Source of the DNA: Anseranas semipalmata
Lineage: Eukaryota > Chordata > Aves > Anseriformes > Anseranatidae
NCBI GenBank assembly: GCA_013399115.1
Contig: VXAA01003374.1
Span: 251,280 to 315,279, forward strand
DNA: 64,000 nt
Direction: 5' to 3'
In this document: in pieces, positions 46,094-64,000 of the stretch
Numbering within the stretch: position 1 is the stretch's first letter
Layout of the letters: every line of letters begins with the position of its first letter
Translations under genes and position numbers: made by a program
Notes under the pieces: generated by a model
Database searches by the model: none
What the model saw: the letters and a program-made list of their open reading frames with translations, nothing else
Told to the model about the DNA's origin: nothing

Positions 46094-49000
46094 CCGCGGC
46101 GGTGCCGCCGCCGTTCCCCGCGGGCTCCGCGGCTCTCCTTCCTCCACGCCCGCAGCAGCAGCTCCGGGGCGAGCTGCGGCTGCCGGGCTCCGCCACTTTG
46201 TCTGTCCCCGTCCCTCCCGCCGCAAGCAGGCGGCAGCAGCGACAGCGGCCCTGCCGGCGGAGCGAGGGCCGTTATCCGGGCCGATCCCGGTCCTGAGGGC
46301 GGCTGGGCACGGCGGCCGGGGGGGAGCTGACGGCCCGGCCCGGCCCGAGGCGGGGGGCCTGGGGTAGGGGTGCGGCGCCCACCACGGTCACCTCCTGCCC
46401 GTGTCACGGCACGCAGCGGGGTGGAAGAGGAGCTCGAAGCACGGTGCCAGCATAGCAGGGGTTTGGGCTTGATGAGTTGCTCTCACAGGTACTGCCTTTG
46501 CAGTAAGAGTGCCTTTTTTATCGTAGGGACTGGATTAAAGCTATTTCACTGAAAAATCTGAAGTGCAGTTGAAGTTGTCTGGTGGTTTAAAGCATCCCGA
46601 CTGTGTATGTCCTTTGAAAGACTCTTAACTTTTATGTGCTGGGCTACAGTACTCTGACTAAATGATTGTCATAGGCTGCTTCAGCTCTTTGAGACTTTAT
46701 GGTGTAAAGGACATTTTTCAGGTAACTTTAAAGAAATAAATCATTTTAACTGTAACTTTCTACTCAATCACTTTGTTTTCTATAATGCCAGCTCTTTGTG
46801 GAAGGGGGAGCAAGAAGCCCGATCCCTTTCTCATGAGCTTTTCAGTGTGATAGTAAGAGGGTTCCAGCCTCAACAAAGTTAAGGCTTTTAGTGCCAGTTG
46901 GCCTCTCTGCAAGCAGAAGAAGTCTATGCAGCACAGTGGTAATCTGCTGTTGGACACGAATTTCTTTGGTTATAACAGAATTTGTTAGGTTAGTTTCAAT
47001 AATTTTGTGGGTGAGAGATGAACATTTTATCATCGGGAAGCTGGGTTCAAAACAAGTAGCATGTGTAAGCCTCTGTACTCTGCATGTGGCCGGTGCATTT
47101 CAGCAGGTATTTCATAGCTGTTTTGTTTTTTTGCCTGCTTTGGGGAGTAGTATGTAGATTTTAAAAGACTTAATGGTTCTTAATGGTGATTTGTTGCTTA
47201 CTGCATGCTTATGGTATGCATCTTAGTAAGTCATTCTAGCACTCCTCTCTGCTAAAAATAAATGACTAATATTAGAACAGTTAAGTGATTATTCTTACTA
47301 GTAGCAAACAAGTTCACAGTAGCAGTCACTTCTAAACTTTTTAAAATCTGAAATACAGAAAAGCTCTTAGATTACCTGTTTTTTGTGTAGTAAACAGCAA
47401 ACAAAGCACAGGTTCTTAGGCAAGGAAATTGTGAACTTTCACTTGTTAGTTTATCAGTTCATATATTGACACTTCTTGAAACTCAATTTCATACTACTTT
47501 TTGTAGGTAGCTTTGACTTTTTCACGGTGTTCTCTTCCTGGAATGGTAATGGCTACGTAATCTAAGTTGAACCTTTTGGTTGCTTGACATGTTCCCCAGT
47601 ATTTTAGTATAGTAATACTACAGCTTGCAGTGCTAAATGCTCTTCTGTAATTGCAGTAGCTTTTGCCTACTTTAGCACTGCTAGAATTCTTGAAATTACT
47701 TGGGCTGCTATGGACATGTTAGAAATCCAAAAATACATATATATTGTCGATGTGGGAGGCTGTATAATAACACCTTACAAGCATGTAGTGATTTAACCAC
47801 TTGGAACAGGTTAGAAATTAACTCGTATTAAGACTAATTTCACAAACGGTCTGCAGAGAATTAACAGTTATGAAATGGGAAACTCCTCTGGAGAGCTGGA
47901 TAATTACTTCGGAGTCAGTCACTTGGTGGATGTAATACGTGAGACAGGTTATCAACAATCTGAGCAAGGAAACAATCAAAGCAACAATCCACAAGAGCGA
48001 ACCCAGCTTACACAGCGCTGCCCAAACTAGTGTGGCCTCGTGGAGTTCAGTGTGAGCTGTGAAATCCACTCAAGAAGCGGAGTCGATAGCCTTTAAGGCA
48101 CATCACTTTGTATGTCGGCGTGCTTGATTGGTACTTGAACAAGCTCACTTAAAACTAGACGTGATGTGATTACGTAATTAATAGCAATTGTAGCATAGGT
48201 AAAATTTCAGTGTGTAGGTAATAGTTGTAGTTTCTCAGTGTTACCCTAAGAGGTACAGCTGGAGTTCATTTCTCTTGCTGTCCTGAATTCCAGTCTGCTT
48301 GGTTTCTTAAGCCTTGCTTCTGCTCTTCTACAGAGGCTTTTCCTCAGACCCGTGCTCTTCTGCTGGAAGCTACGGGCATACTTACAGGTGTGACATTGCT
48401 GGGCAGGAGGGGCTGTGCGACTTGCAGCTCTTCTCTGCTCTGCTTCTCAGTCTCACAGAAGGCGTGGAGGAAGTGTTCGAAAGCTTCCTGGCTCTCCCTT
48501 TTATGGGAAGAGAGAGCGGCATCCATAAAGAAGAATTAATACAGGAATGCTGGTGTGTTTCTTGCCACTTAAAAATCAGTCATCAGCTCCTGTGACATGT
48601 TCAGTAAATGCAGCAGATGCAATCTAAAATAAACATGTATGTGTGGTAACTTGAAAATGCTTCTTGTTAACATTGAAGTTTAGTAATGTGCATTCGAAGT
48701 TTACTTCTAGTAAGCTTAGGCAATTTTTTATTTCGTGTATTTAAAACCAAGTTTTAAGTTCACTTTCAAAGCGTGTTTTAGTTTAAGCAACTTTACTTCA
48801 CCCCACCCCAACACACAATTAAGAACCCAGATTATAAAATGAATTTTAAAATTAGGCTTAAGTTTTGGCTTTATGAGATTGAATCAGCTCTGTCTGGACA
48901 GCGTGTGGTAGTGGTCCTTACCAGTGGTTTAGAGGAAAGCAGTGGGGTTGTCATGGCTTACGTGCTAAACTGGTAGGTGTCTTGTAATAACTATGGGTGC

Positions 49001-50773
49001 CTGCCCTGTATCAGACAGCGTAAGATGTTGTCTGCTGTTTGTCTCATACCTCATGGAACTGTGGATAGTGTCATGCATTTAAGTAATTAATCCTTCATTT
49101 TCTTAGTGAATTCAACATATTGTTGTTGCATGAAATAAGGTTTGCTGCTTTAATTGCAGATGTGTTTCTGCTGAAGAAGGGCCAGCCTGTTAATATTTCA
49201 TCCTACTACGATGGGGCTGACTCCTTGTACCTCTTCACATACAAGGCATTACTCTTACTGACAACAGTTTAGCCACCTACTTGTTTGACTTCAAGTAATT
49301 AAACACAAAAAGTGTACAAGTGTATCACTTCATAGCAGTGACTTGTTACTGCTTAGTTCATTCAGATATGCATCTTCCTTTCTCTTTTTGTGAACAAATC
49401 TTAGAAATTATCTAAAGTGCTGATGTCTGAGGGATTGCTCAACTCTGGATTGTCTTCTGTTCCCTGAATTCTACGGTAGTCTTAGGACATTCCTTCTATG
49501 ATAAAAGATAAATATGTACGTGTTTGTAGGTGTTAAATTAATTCTTCATTAAATTCTAAAACTTTAGTGTATGTAATAATAATGGATTATAGACGTGCAA
49601 ATAGTCAGTTTCCTAGTAGTGATGTGGGGGAGTTACCACAAACTATTAAACTCAGTAATAGGGAGGTTATGATGGTATGCTAATTAATGCCTCCTAAACT
49701 GGATGAGTAACAAAGCTGAGGTAGCCATTGTCATCCACTACCGGAGCAGTGGATGTTTCAAGTGCCTGTTAAAGCTTGGTTCCTTTAAAGAGGAGAGTGT
49801 GGAGGTGCCAGTGAAAATCTTCTGGTGAGACTGACTTGTGGTGCAGGCGTTACTTGTGCTGTTCTGGAGGGGCAGCATAGGAAGAATGCAGGCTGCTTCC
49901 TGGGTATTAACTTTCAAAAGAGGTGGTAAGGACACCTGGTCAACTGCAGTCTACTGAAATGCTAGAATTGCAGGGGATAGATAGTGCTGGTAAGAGTCAG
50001 TAAGGCTTTTATAAGGGAAAACCATGCTTCACACTTCAGTGACTGGAGGCAGAATAAATTGAAGACTGTATCCCAAATACCTTTTTCCGTTTTAATTTTC
50101 AAGAGGAGTTTATGAGTGCCATCATGAAAGGCTCATAAACGAGGCTTCCATTGAATGATTGCTGGTTATTTATTCACAATGGAATTTCTTAGAGTTTCTG
50201 TGTGGATAAATAAGTGTTGAGAGTCAAGTTCCACTGCGCTTTGTGCTGGGACTCTCTTAACCGTTATGGTTGCATTGGACAGAACGATTGAGGAGTTCAG
50301 TTGTACTAAGCTACTCATGGCAGAAGATATGAAGGCTGTCTGAAAGCAGGCAGGAGTAAATTGGGTCATAGCAGGTAAAACTGCTTGTGCAGATGAATGT
50401 GTTACGCTTAGAAACCCTAATTTAATGTAGACATAGTACTGGCTGTGAGCTGGATTACCCCAAGAGTTGAGATTTTTAGGGATTTGGGGGTTCCGTTAAA
50501 AACAATTTCCTTGTACAGCAGTTGACAGCCAGTCAATCCTAGGAGTTGTGCCTTCCACTCTGGGCAAAATGAAAATTGTGTTATGCCACTGCTCAAGTCG
50601 GCATTTCCAATGCTGTTTACACTGCCATTCCCCCTGCCCTCAGCCTCCTCAGAAGGAAACAGGTACTAAAGTAGAGACTTGCCTGTTTTCAAGCTATTGT
50701 CTCTAGTTCACGTTTTGGTAGAAATGGTAGCTACAAAGTAGTGGTTGCCGAACACAAAGCTCCTAGCAAAAGG

Positions 50774-51068
50774 GTAGTTCCACTGTGGAACTCTTGGCTG
50801 CGAGATGCAGTAGCCACTAAAAGTTTTAGGCACTGCGTGGGCTCACGGGGAGTAAGTCCTTTAAATTTTGTGTGTGAAGATGGACCCTTTGGCTCAGAGG
50901 CTTGGTGAGCCGCAAATGACTGGAGGCTGAGAACATTCTGGAGAGAATTGGGATAATGCTTGTCTTATTTGTAAGGTGCTCCTGTGGTGTCTACCACTTG
51001 TATCTTGCCTCCAGTGGCCTGCACCAGGTGGGGCTGATCTCTCTGGCCTGATCTGTTATGATTCACAC
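50774..51068 (+). mobile_element. Old interspersed-repeat fragment (same family as 43587-43725)
   Basis: Blocks in order: TTCCACTGTGGAACTCTTGG, GGAGGCTGAGAACATTCTGG, and a 3' end with GGGCTGATCTCTCTGGCCTG. These resemble the known sauropsid repeat with 'gtggaactc...gaggctgggaacattttgg...gggctagatggacctttgg'. Highly diverged. Confidence 0.5.
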
Positions 51069-54000
51069 AATTTTTTTTGGCTGAATCACTGCAAAATCTT
51101 CCATGGCATGTGGAGATGAGGTTAGGGTTTTAGGCTTGCATCAGTAATTGCCTCGAACTTGTTTTAAGATTTCTAATTAAAAACATAACTTTTTTGTTCA
51201 AGCCTGAGATTTATACGTGTGTGCATCAGGTCCCACAAAGCACTGCTGATGTTGATGGTTCCATTTGCTTAACTGCTCGCAGATGCAGTTCCACTAGCTT
51301 GGAGCACCTGCTCAGTCTGAGCTCTTGCTAATCACATTGCAGTTTCATCCCAGGAGATGTGGCAGATTGGCCTCCTCAGTACTTCTACACAAAGTGCAGA
51401 CAAAAAACTAGTATAAAATGCGTGATAGGGCTGTTACTTGTCTAATTTCTAGTGTGTGGTTATGGTTTCTGTTTTGCAGAGGCATACGCATGTTCATAAG
51501 CTAAAGAAGCTCTAACAACTCAAATTGTGGGGAAGTTACAGATGTTAAGTGCTTCCAAGAGCTCTTTCTGCTGAATCTACTTTTCTCTCATTTCTGCTCC
51601 TTTGTTTGAAGCAAAGGATATCCCAGCGATTCAAGTTGTGTTGGGTGTTTGTGCACAGCACTGAGTTAGACTTGATCTGAATTTAAGGCAAGGTTTTTCT
51701 AAATAGTTTCATGCTTGAAAAGGGGCATAGTTTATAGGGCTGTCAGAAGATGCCTCTGACAACGTACTGAAACAACATTCTCTTATCACACACATTCTTT
51801 CTGATAGTAAATACAGCATCAACTTTATTCTGCCAACGGCACGGAATAGAAGCGGTAATGATTACAATGGTGGTTGTACAGAATGCGGGTGTAAATATGA
51901 TGTTTTATGTCATCTGTAGATTTGAGCTTCAAGTAGCTGGTTAAAGGAAAAAATACTGTTGCTTATGGAAAATGATGGTAGTGAAAGCTTAAATATTACT
52001 GTGACATTAGTACCTTGGGGAATGAGTGTTACCCCTATATCTGATGCTGGCCGCTTGTTCTGTTGTGGCCTGGCTCAGCATGTTCCTGCCTTGCCCCAGC
52101 TATGGGCGAGGATGACCTGCGTGGCTTGTCCTTCTTGCCTCAGCTGTCAAAATGGGCTGGCTGTAGGTTGTCAACCTCCTGAGCTGAAATGAAAAAGGGG
52201 AGGAAAACGGCTCTTACCGGCAGAAAGTCGGAGTGGCCCTGCATGTATGAAATACCAGTAGGACTGGAGGAGAGGGTAGAAGAACATGTTGATACTACAG
52301 AAGGTTTGTCGTGGGACTAGGAGTGTAGGATGCTGTGAGGATGGGAAACGAGTAATGAACCTTCTACTTGGCCTCCAAGAGCTGAAGCCTCTTCATGTGC
52401 AACTCCCCTTTTCCCAGTTCGGTTTTCTGTTTTCTCAAACATCAGTGAACTGAAATCAGTGTAGAGGGAGGGTTGCTGTCTGCAGAATCTTATGCAGAGA
52501 TCCCTAGCCTGTATCTGAGATTTAATAGTATCATGATGATCTTTCTTCCTGTGTCAGTATTGCAAAGGGTCCAAATTCTTCATGATGCAAGGAGCATTTC
52601 CAACACAAAAGTTGAACTCTTTCAGAACTTAGCTGGACATTATTCAAACAAGATAGTGTCAGACCTTGCTATCAAACTGGTGAATAACTTAGTAACTATT
52701 TGTTAGCATAGGAGCAGTGTATACTGAGTTCTGCCCAAAATCTGACCAAGGTACTTAGATGACTAATTTCATCAGCTGCAGTGAGAAGTATTAGATGGCC
52801 TGTTAGGTGCTGGACACTTTATAGGGGTGCGATATAATAGTAAAGACTTTAAAAGGTCCAAGTATTAAATGCCAGTTAAGAAGAGTACTGACAGCATGCT
52901 GATCTTGCTGTATTTGATTGTACCTGGGTTTGGTCGGAAATGTACATTAATTTGAGCAGCCGCTAAATACCTGTCAGCTCCCAGGGAAAGATGCTGCTCA
53001 GAATCGCAGTCAGTGATAACTTTGTTTTGTACTGCTGAATTTAATTACCATTGTGGCTTGGACAGATTTCCAGTGCAACTGACTTCCAGCATTCTTTCCA
53101 TAGTTTTTGATGTATAAGCCTCGTCCTTTTCTCTTGCCTCTGATGTTGCACATGTAGCTCTTGGGTTCCTTCCTTCTGCAGTCCTCCGCCATCAGTGTTA
53201 CACAGCAGGCATATACTGTTTAAAAAATAGAAGATGTAAACATTGAAGCACTGAGAATATAAGATTAAAATGTTGTTTAAATGAATCCTAGAGTTCTGTA
53301 GCAAAATCTTAGCAACAAGAGAGAAGACTCCACCTGGCAAGAAGAATGCTGAAACTTTTTGCAGATTGTGAAGGGATCTACAAGTGGCACGTATGGAAGT
53401 ACTGGAGAACATTTCATCTGTAGTGGGGAAGGCTAATTAACTTAAAAGATGCTCTTCTAATAAAGTGTGAGGCTGTTCATATTCAACTGCTTACAAAGAG
53501 CTAAACCAGATGAAATGCTTGAAGAAAATTTCAGATGCTCGCCATGAGGCTGATCAGTGTGCTTCATTTGGATTGAACTTTCACTTGCAGCTTGATTACA
53601 GCCACAGACACCTTAAACAACTTCAGACTTAAAACATTTATATTGATCAAAGAAGCACAGTTGCTATGCTTAACACTGCTGTTTGGTTTGATGTGACACT
53701 TGTCCTGGTTCTCTGAATGTGATACTACGTTTTATTTGGCCATCATTTGAAAATGGCTTATGAAATAATATCCTATCTCTTCAGTATGTTCAGGGGCCCT
53801 CGGGACAGGGAATAAGGAAGGGAATCAGTTATGGCAACTGCAGTTTCTTTTTGAGTAGCCAGAGATTTTATCTTTTGATAGATGGCTCTCAGAAGCAGGT
53901 GTTAATGTCTGAGGAGCAGAATGACATGTTCTTCAGCTACAAAATCGCTGATCTGTGTATTAAACTTCATCTTCAATACGTTAAAAACGTGTGTTTTCTC

Positions 54001-56189
54001 AGTACAAGACCATTGTTTTTCTTGAAGTGGCAAACACTTTGAGTCTGTAAAAGCATCCCTTTTGTAACCTGAGGTTGCAAATAGTTTAATGTAATTTACA
54101 CATAAATAGCATATGCAACTGAGTGGCAATACGTAAAGTCACTGTTTTGTAAGTAGCCTTAGCGAGCTGTTCAGATCCCTGATTCTGTTAATATTAAACA
54201 GTGTAAGGGTTTGGGGCTGTTTATGGGGTGGGAGGGTTTTTGTCTTTAAAAAGATGACATAATACAAAAACTAAATTGGGATTTGTAAATGCCAATGCCT
54301 TGACTAACAGAAGCGAAGCACTGTGATGTAGTATTCGAGTCTCCTCTTGCTCTACATTGTTGTGTCCTCGTTACTAGTATTTTTTAGCTTCAAAATTATA
54401 CTTACTTCCTGGGTGCTGTGCAGTTTGACCTCTAGGTAGAGGCACTTGATGCGTAGCTGGAAGTGCATGGAGCCATGTCTAGGCTAGCTGTATAGCAAAG
54501 TCTGCATGTGGATTATATCCGAGTTAGTGTTGAAAAAGGGAATAGACCAGGATGAGATGTTTGCCAGAGGAGGTAACATCCTTCCAAGAACATCTGGTAG
54601 CAGAAGTTCTGGATAGTATTCTGGCCTTGCCAGAGTCTCCCTTTGAGGTTTCAGGCATGTAAACATTCGTGATTTGGCTTTAGTTTTTAGCAGGAAATAA
54701 TTGCCATGAAAGGGTGATGGGAAGCCTCACGTTAAGCACAGCAGATCAGTCTGTTTCTAAAAAAAAATTTAAGAAGCATATTAGCGTGAGCTTTTGATGT
54801 ACCAAAAGACTTAATTCAGTGGGAGAGATCCGAATGAACGCTGTTCAGCTCTATTTGTCCTGGCAAGTACAGAACTTGAATACGTATGGACATCAGGTTT
54901 CTCATCTATGAAATTCCCATCTGTACCACAAAATGAGCAGGTATCACATGGCGTCAAACTCTGGTCTTGTCTCCTATAAACAAGTTACGGGGGGAGCACG
55001 GTGTGCTTGTTCACGTTCCGAGAGACAGTTTAAAAGCAGTCCCTTCAGGAAGCTGAGACGCGTCAAAGCCCCGGGCTTGTCAGTGCAACCAAGTCTGCAA
55101 GCCTTTCAGTGCGTCTGTGCGCGTTGATGAGTGTTAAATAACTTGCAGTGCTGAGTAAGGTCCTTTTCTCTTAGTGGCATAAATACAGATTTATGCCCAT
55201 AGATCGATATGTATAACTTATTTACCAACACACAGATGTACATTAATTTAAGGGTGGGGGTGCAGAGAAGTCACTTTTTGCCTAACCAGCAAGGCTCGTA
55301 CCTTAAGCAGTGGAGTTGCATAAAGCTGTGTTTTCTGTGGAGTCGTTCTGTTTCTGTAGACAGCTGCTCTTTTGGCTGGTAGCTAGCAGCTGGACAAGAA
55401 ATGCTGTGCTCTGTATCTGGCTTGGAGCTAACCTGTTTGGTTGTCGACAGGTATGCTGGTTGGTTTTCTGCAAGCCAGACAACTAGGAGTGTTGAGCTTG
55501 TGCTTCTCTGCTGGTGGAGGGCATTAACTTTGCTCTTGCATCTTCCCGTTAGCCTTTGGAAAATGTCATCTTGCGTGTCTTCCAGAAATCTCAAATTTGG
55601 CTGTGATTATCTAGCTTCAGTTCTCACTCTAGGCCTGAGACTGAACTCTGTAGAAGAATGTGTCAGAACAAGGATAACAGATCTGATTTATTCAAGTAGC
55701 TAGTCTGTCTTAAATGCACCCTTAATTCACATAGCTTGTTTGATGGGTAAGCATTACTGTGGATTTGAAGTTTTACTCCGTGTTAGAAGAGTTGTAGAAT
55801 CATGGATGAACGTTCACTGTTCTGTTACCTCTTCAGGAACACCTGAATAAATTTAGAAAGCATACTTAAAGCATTGTTGGTATTTTCTTATGACTCTAAA
55901 TGAGTCTAAATGGTATCTAAATGATACTAAACATGTTGAGAAAGGAAAAAATAGATTAGTGGGAGAATTTGCCAATCCCCTAGAGGGGACTCCAAGGCTT
56001 GCTGCAACCTAGATCATTTCAGATAAAGATGTGGAAACTAATTCGAAGTTCTGAAAATTCTCAAAGCCTTTTTTGCTGTTGTTGTTTAAATGTTAATTGC
56101 CGTAGTGTAATTATTTGCCTCTGATGAGAACTCCCCGGCCATCCTGCTAGAAGTCAGCCAGGCAGAGCAACCCGGATCTAATGTCAAGC

Positions 56190-56264
56190 TTGGCCCTTTT
56201 TGTGTTGAGGGTTGACTTAGGTGACCTCCAAAGGTTCCTGCCAACCAAAATTATTCTGTGATTT
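56190..56264 (+). mobile_element. CR1 LINE 3' end
   Basis: The segment reads TTGGCCC, then GTGACCTCCAAAGGTTCCTG, CCAACC and ATTCTGTGATT. This is the typical avian CR1 tail (gaccTccagaggTcccTTccaacc...ATTCTGTGATTCTG). CR1 elements often lack their 5' part. It supports a sauropsid origin. Confidence 0.8.
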
Positions 56265-57463
56265 GGTCTCCAGTTCATCATGGTTAACTGCAAATGTCCT
56301 GAGTTTCGGACAACTAAGTCGAAAAACTATCTGCAGCTAAGCCTTTTCCCCCGGGCTGGGCGAGGACTTTTGTTTTGCCACCTTGGCTAATAACCCAGAA
56401 GTGAGCATAGGCACGTTTCTGTTGCCAGCACCCTGGGAAGCAATATGACGTGTTCGAACTGCAAAGGAGTCGCTGCATGTTGCATTTACTTTGTATAGAT
56501 TTTAACCTCTGTCCTGGGAGATTGATGGAGTGGGAGGGATCTATCACGGATAGTTAAAGATCCGATGTATATAACTGAAATTACAGAATTTCTCCTTGAA
56601 AAACTGTCTACGTCGGAGCAGGACAACACACCTTACTAACTGAATGGTGCCGATTTAAGCCTGGTTTTATTTCAACTTGGGAAATTATGAGCGTGACTTA
56701 GCTGACCTTAAATCATTTCGTGCTTACTGATACAGGCATGCATTTAACTGGCTCGTGTAAACTTGTTTTAAAGTGATCAGCTATAGTGATCTAAATGCCT
56801 GAAACCTGACTGACTTGTTAGCATGAGCTAATGTCTTCCAAAGAAGAGGGAATAAAGTTCTCTTGTATGTTTTTCCACAGTGGAACAGCATTATTTGTCA
56901 ATTTATATAATCATTAGGTAAATGGTACCCTAAATAACTTTAAAAGCAGCTTTTAGTTGTACTTCTCCAGCTACTGGTTACTCCCAAAAGCCTACATCAG
57001 TGACAACCGAAGCCTTCTCTCTGAGCTTTTAATCTGAGAGGTCACTAGGGGAAATGGGATGTCGAAAGGAGTGTTGGGTTTCTTCGACTGTGACTCTTCT
57101 CAAAAGTGCCGTGGAGTCAAGATATCTAACTTGGCTCTTCATTTTTTACTTCGATGCAAAAATTCGTAAAACACTCCTCCTTGCCTTTCCTATTTCTGTT
57201 GAAAAGGGATAGCTAACTTGGTACCAACAGTTCAGTCTCAGTGGAGCCCATGAGGCAAAGCACCGGCTGCATGTCAATGAAGGCAGATATTGTTCTGAAC
57301 GCTGGAAAAAAGGCAATGTAACGTGAATAGTCATATTCAGCTAGAGCTTGTTAGTGACCTGATTACCTCACTGGAATTACTACTGCATTTGTACTAGCAT
57401 GTTAAGATACTCTGTTTTTAAATGCATTTCAGTGATTGTAATTCACCTTTTTTTTGTTTCCAG

Positions 57464-64000
<6,537 letters not shown>

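Larger units (their letters stand above)
45085..46455. promoter_or_regulatory. CpG island, probable NAA16 promoter, interrupted by a gap
   Basis: Very high G+C and CpG on both sides of an N-gap. It is the only CpG island upstream of the NAA16 exons, 11-12 kb away, and NAA16 is transcribed rightwards from here. The long minus-strand frames through the gap are artefacts of N and GC content. No NAA16 exon 1 codons (MPNVLLPPKES-like) are visible in the sequenced part. Confidence 0.7.
46456..57463. other. Presumed NAA16 intron 1, no exon supported
   Basis: Eleven kilobases between the island and the first visible NAA16 exon. The DNA is AT-rich. It contains two repeat fragments (50774-51068, 56190-56264) and a small basic minus-strand frame at 53010-53192 of unknown nature. 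No conserved exon is recognised. Confidence 0.55.

Noticed and set aside
45238..46407. Minus-strand open frames of 266-389 codons
   Set aside because: They run through 431 N bases and GC-rich sequence with few stops; the residues are low-complexity Pro/Arg/Gly and match no known family.

Overview
This is a window of vertebrate nuclear DNA. It is most likely from a bird, or at least a sauropsid. The coding sequence is split into short exons with GT-AG introns, the DNA is AT-rich apart from a few CpG islands, and there is a CR1 LINE 3' tail at about 56.2 kb. Three genes are recognisable: WBP4 (FBP21), MTRF1 (mtRF1) and the 5' part of NAA16. They have the same relative order and orientation as on human 13q14. 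No bacterial, plasmid, phage or CRISPR feature is present. I find no new multigene system; this is an ordinary, gene-sparse vertebrate segment with a few details worth following up.

Layout. Positions 1-5297 are 5' flank or intron 1 of WBP4, with a CpG-rich patch at about 2.69-3.11 kb. WBP4 (+) has nine visible coding exons from 5298 to 18493, which together encode about 402 residues if an AT from an unseen first exon completes the initiator codon. Its 3'UTR probably ends near 19.1 kb. Positions 19.1-27.87 kb are intergenic with no convincing gene. The intronless KBTBD6/KBTBD7 genes that lie here in human are absent. MTRF1 (-) has nine coding exons from 38064 down to 27970 (455 codons plus stop), a good poly(A) site at 27.87-27.89 kb, and a leader exon inside a CpG-island promoter at 40.3-40.8 kb. 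Positions 40.8-45.1 kb are intergenic. A second CpG island (45.1-46.45 kb), broken by 431 unsequenced bases, is probably the NAA16 promoter and may hide NAA16 coding exon 1. NAA16 (+) coding exons 2 and 3 are at 57464-57548 and 59738-59842. The intron after exon 3 has a textbook U12-type donor, and the next exon lies beyond the window.

Function. The three genes act in different compartments and show no sign of forming one pathway. WBP4 is a spliceosomal zinc-finger/tandem-WW protein. MTRF1 is a mitochondrial class-I peptide-chain release factor. NAA16 is the ribosome-associated auxiliary TPR subunit of the NatA N-terminal acetyltransferase. Exon borders were set by conceptual translation and agreement with splice-site consensus, not by transcript data.
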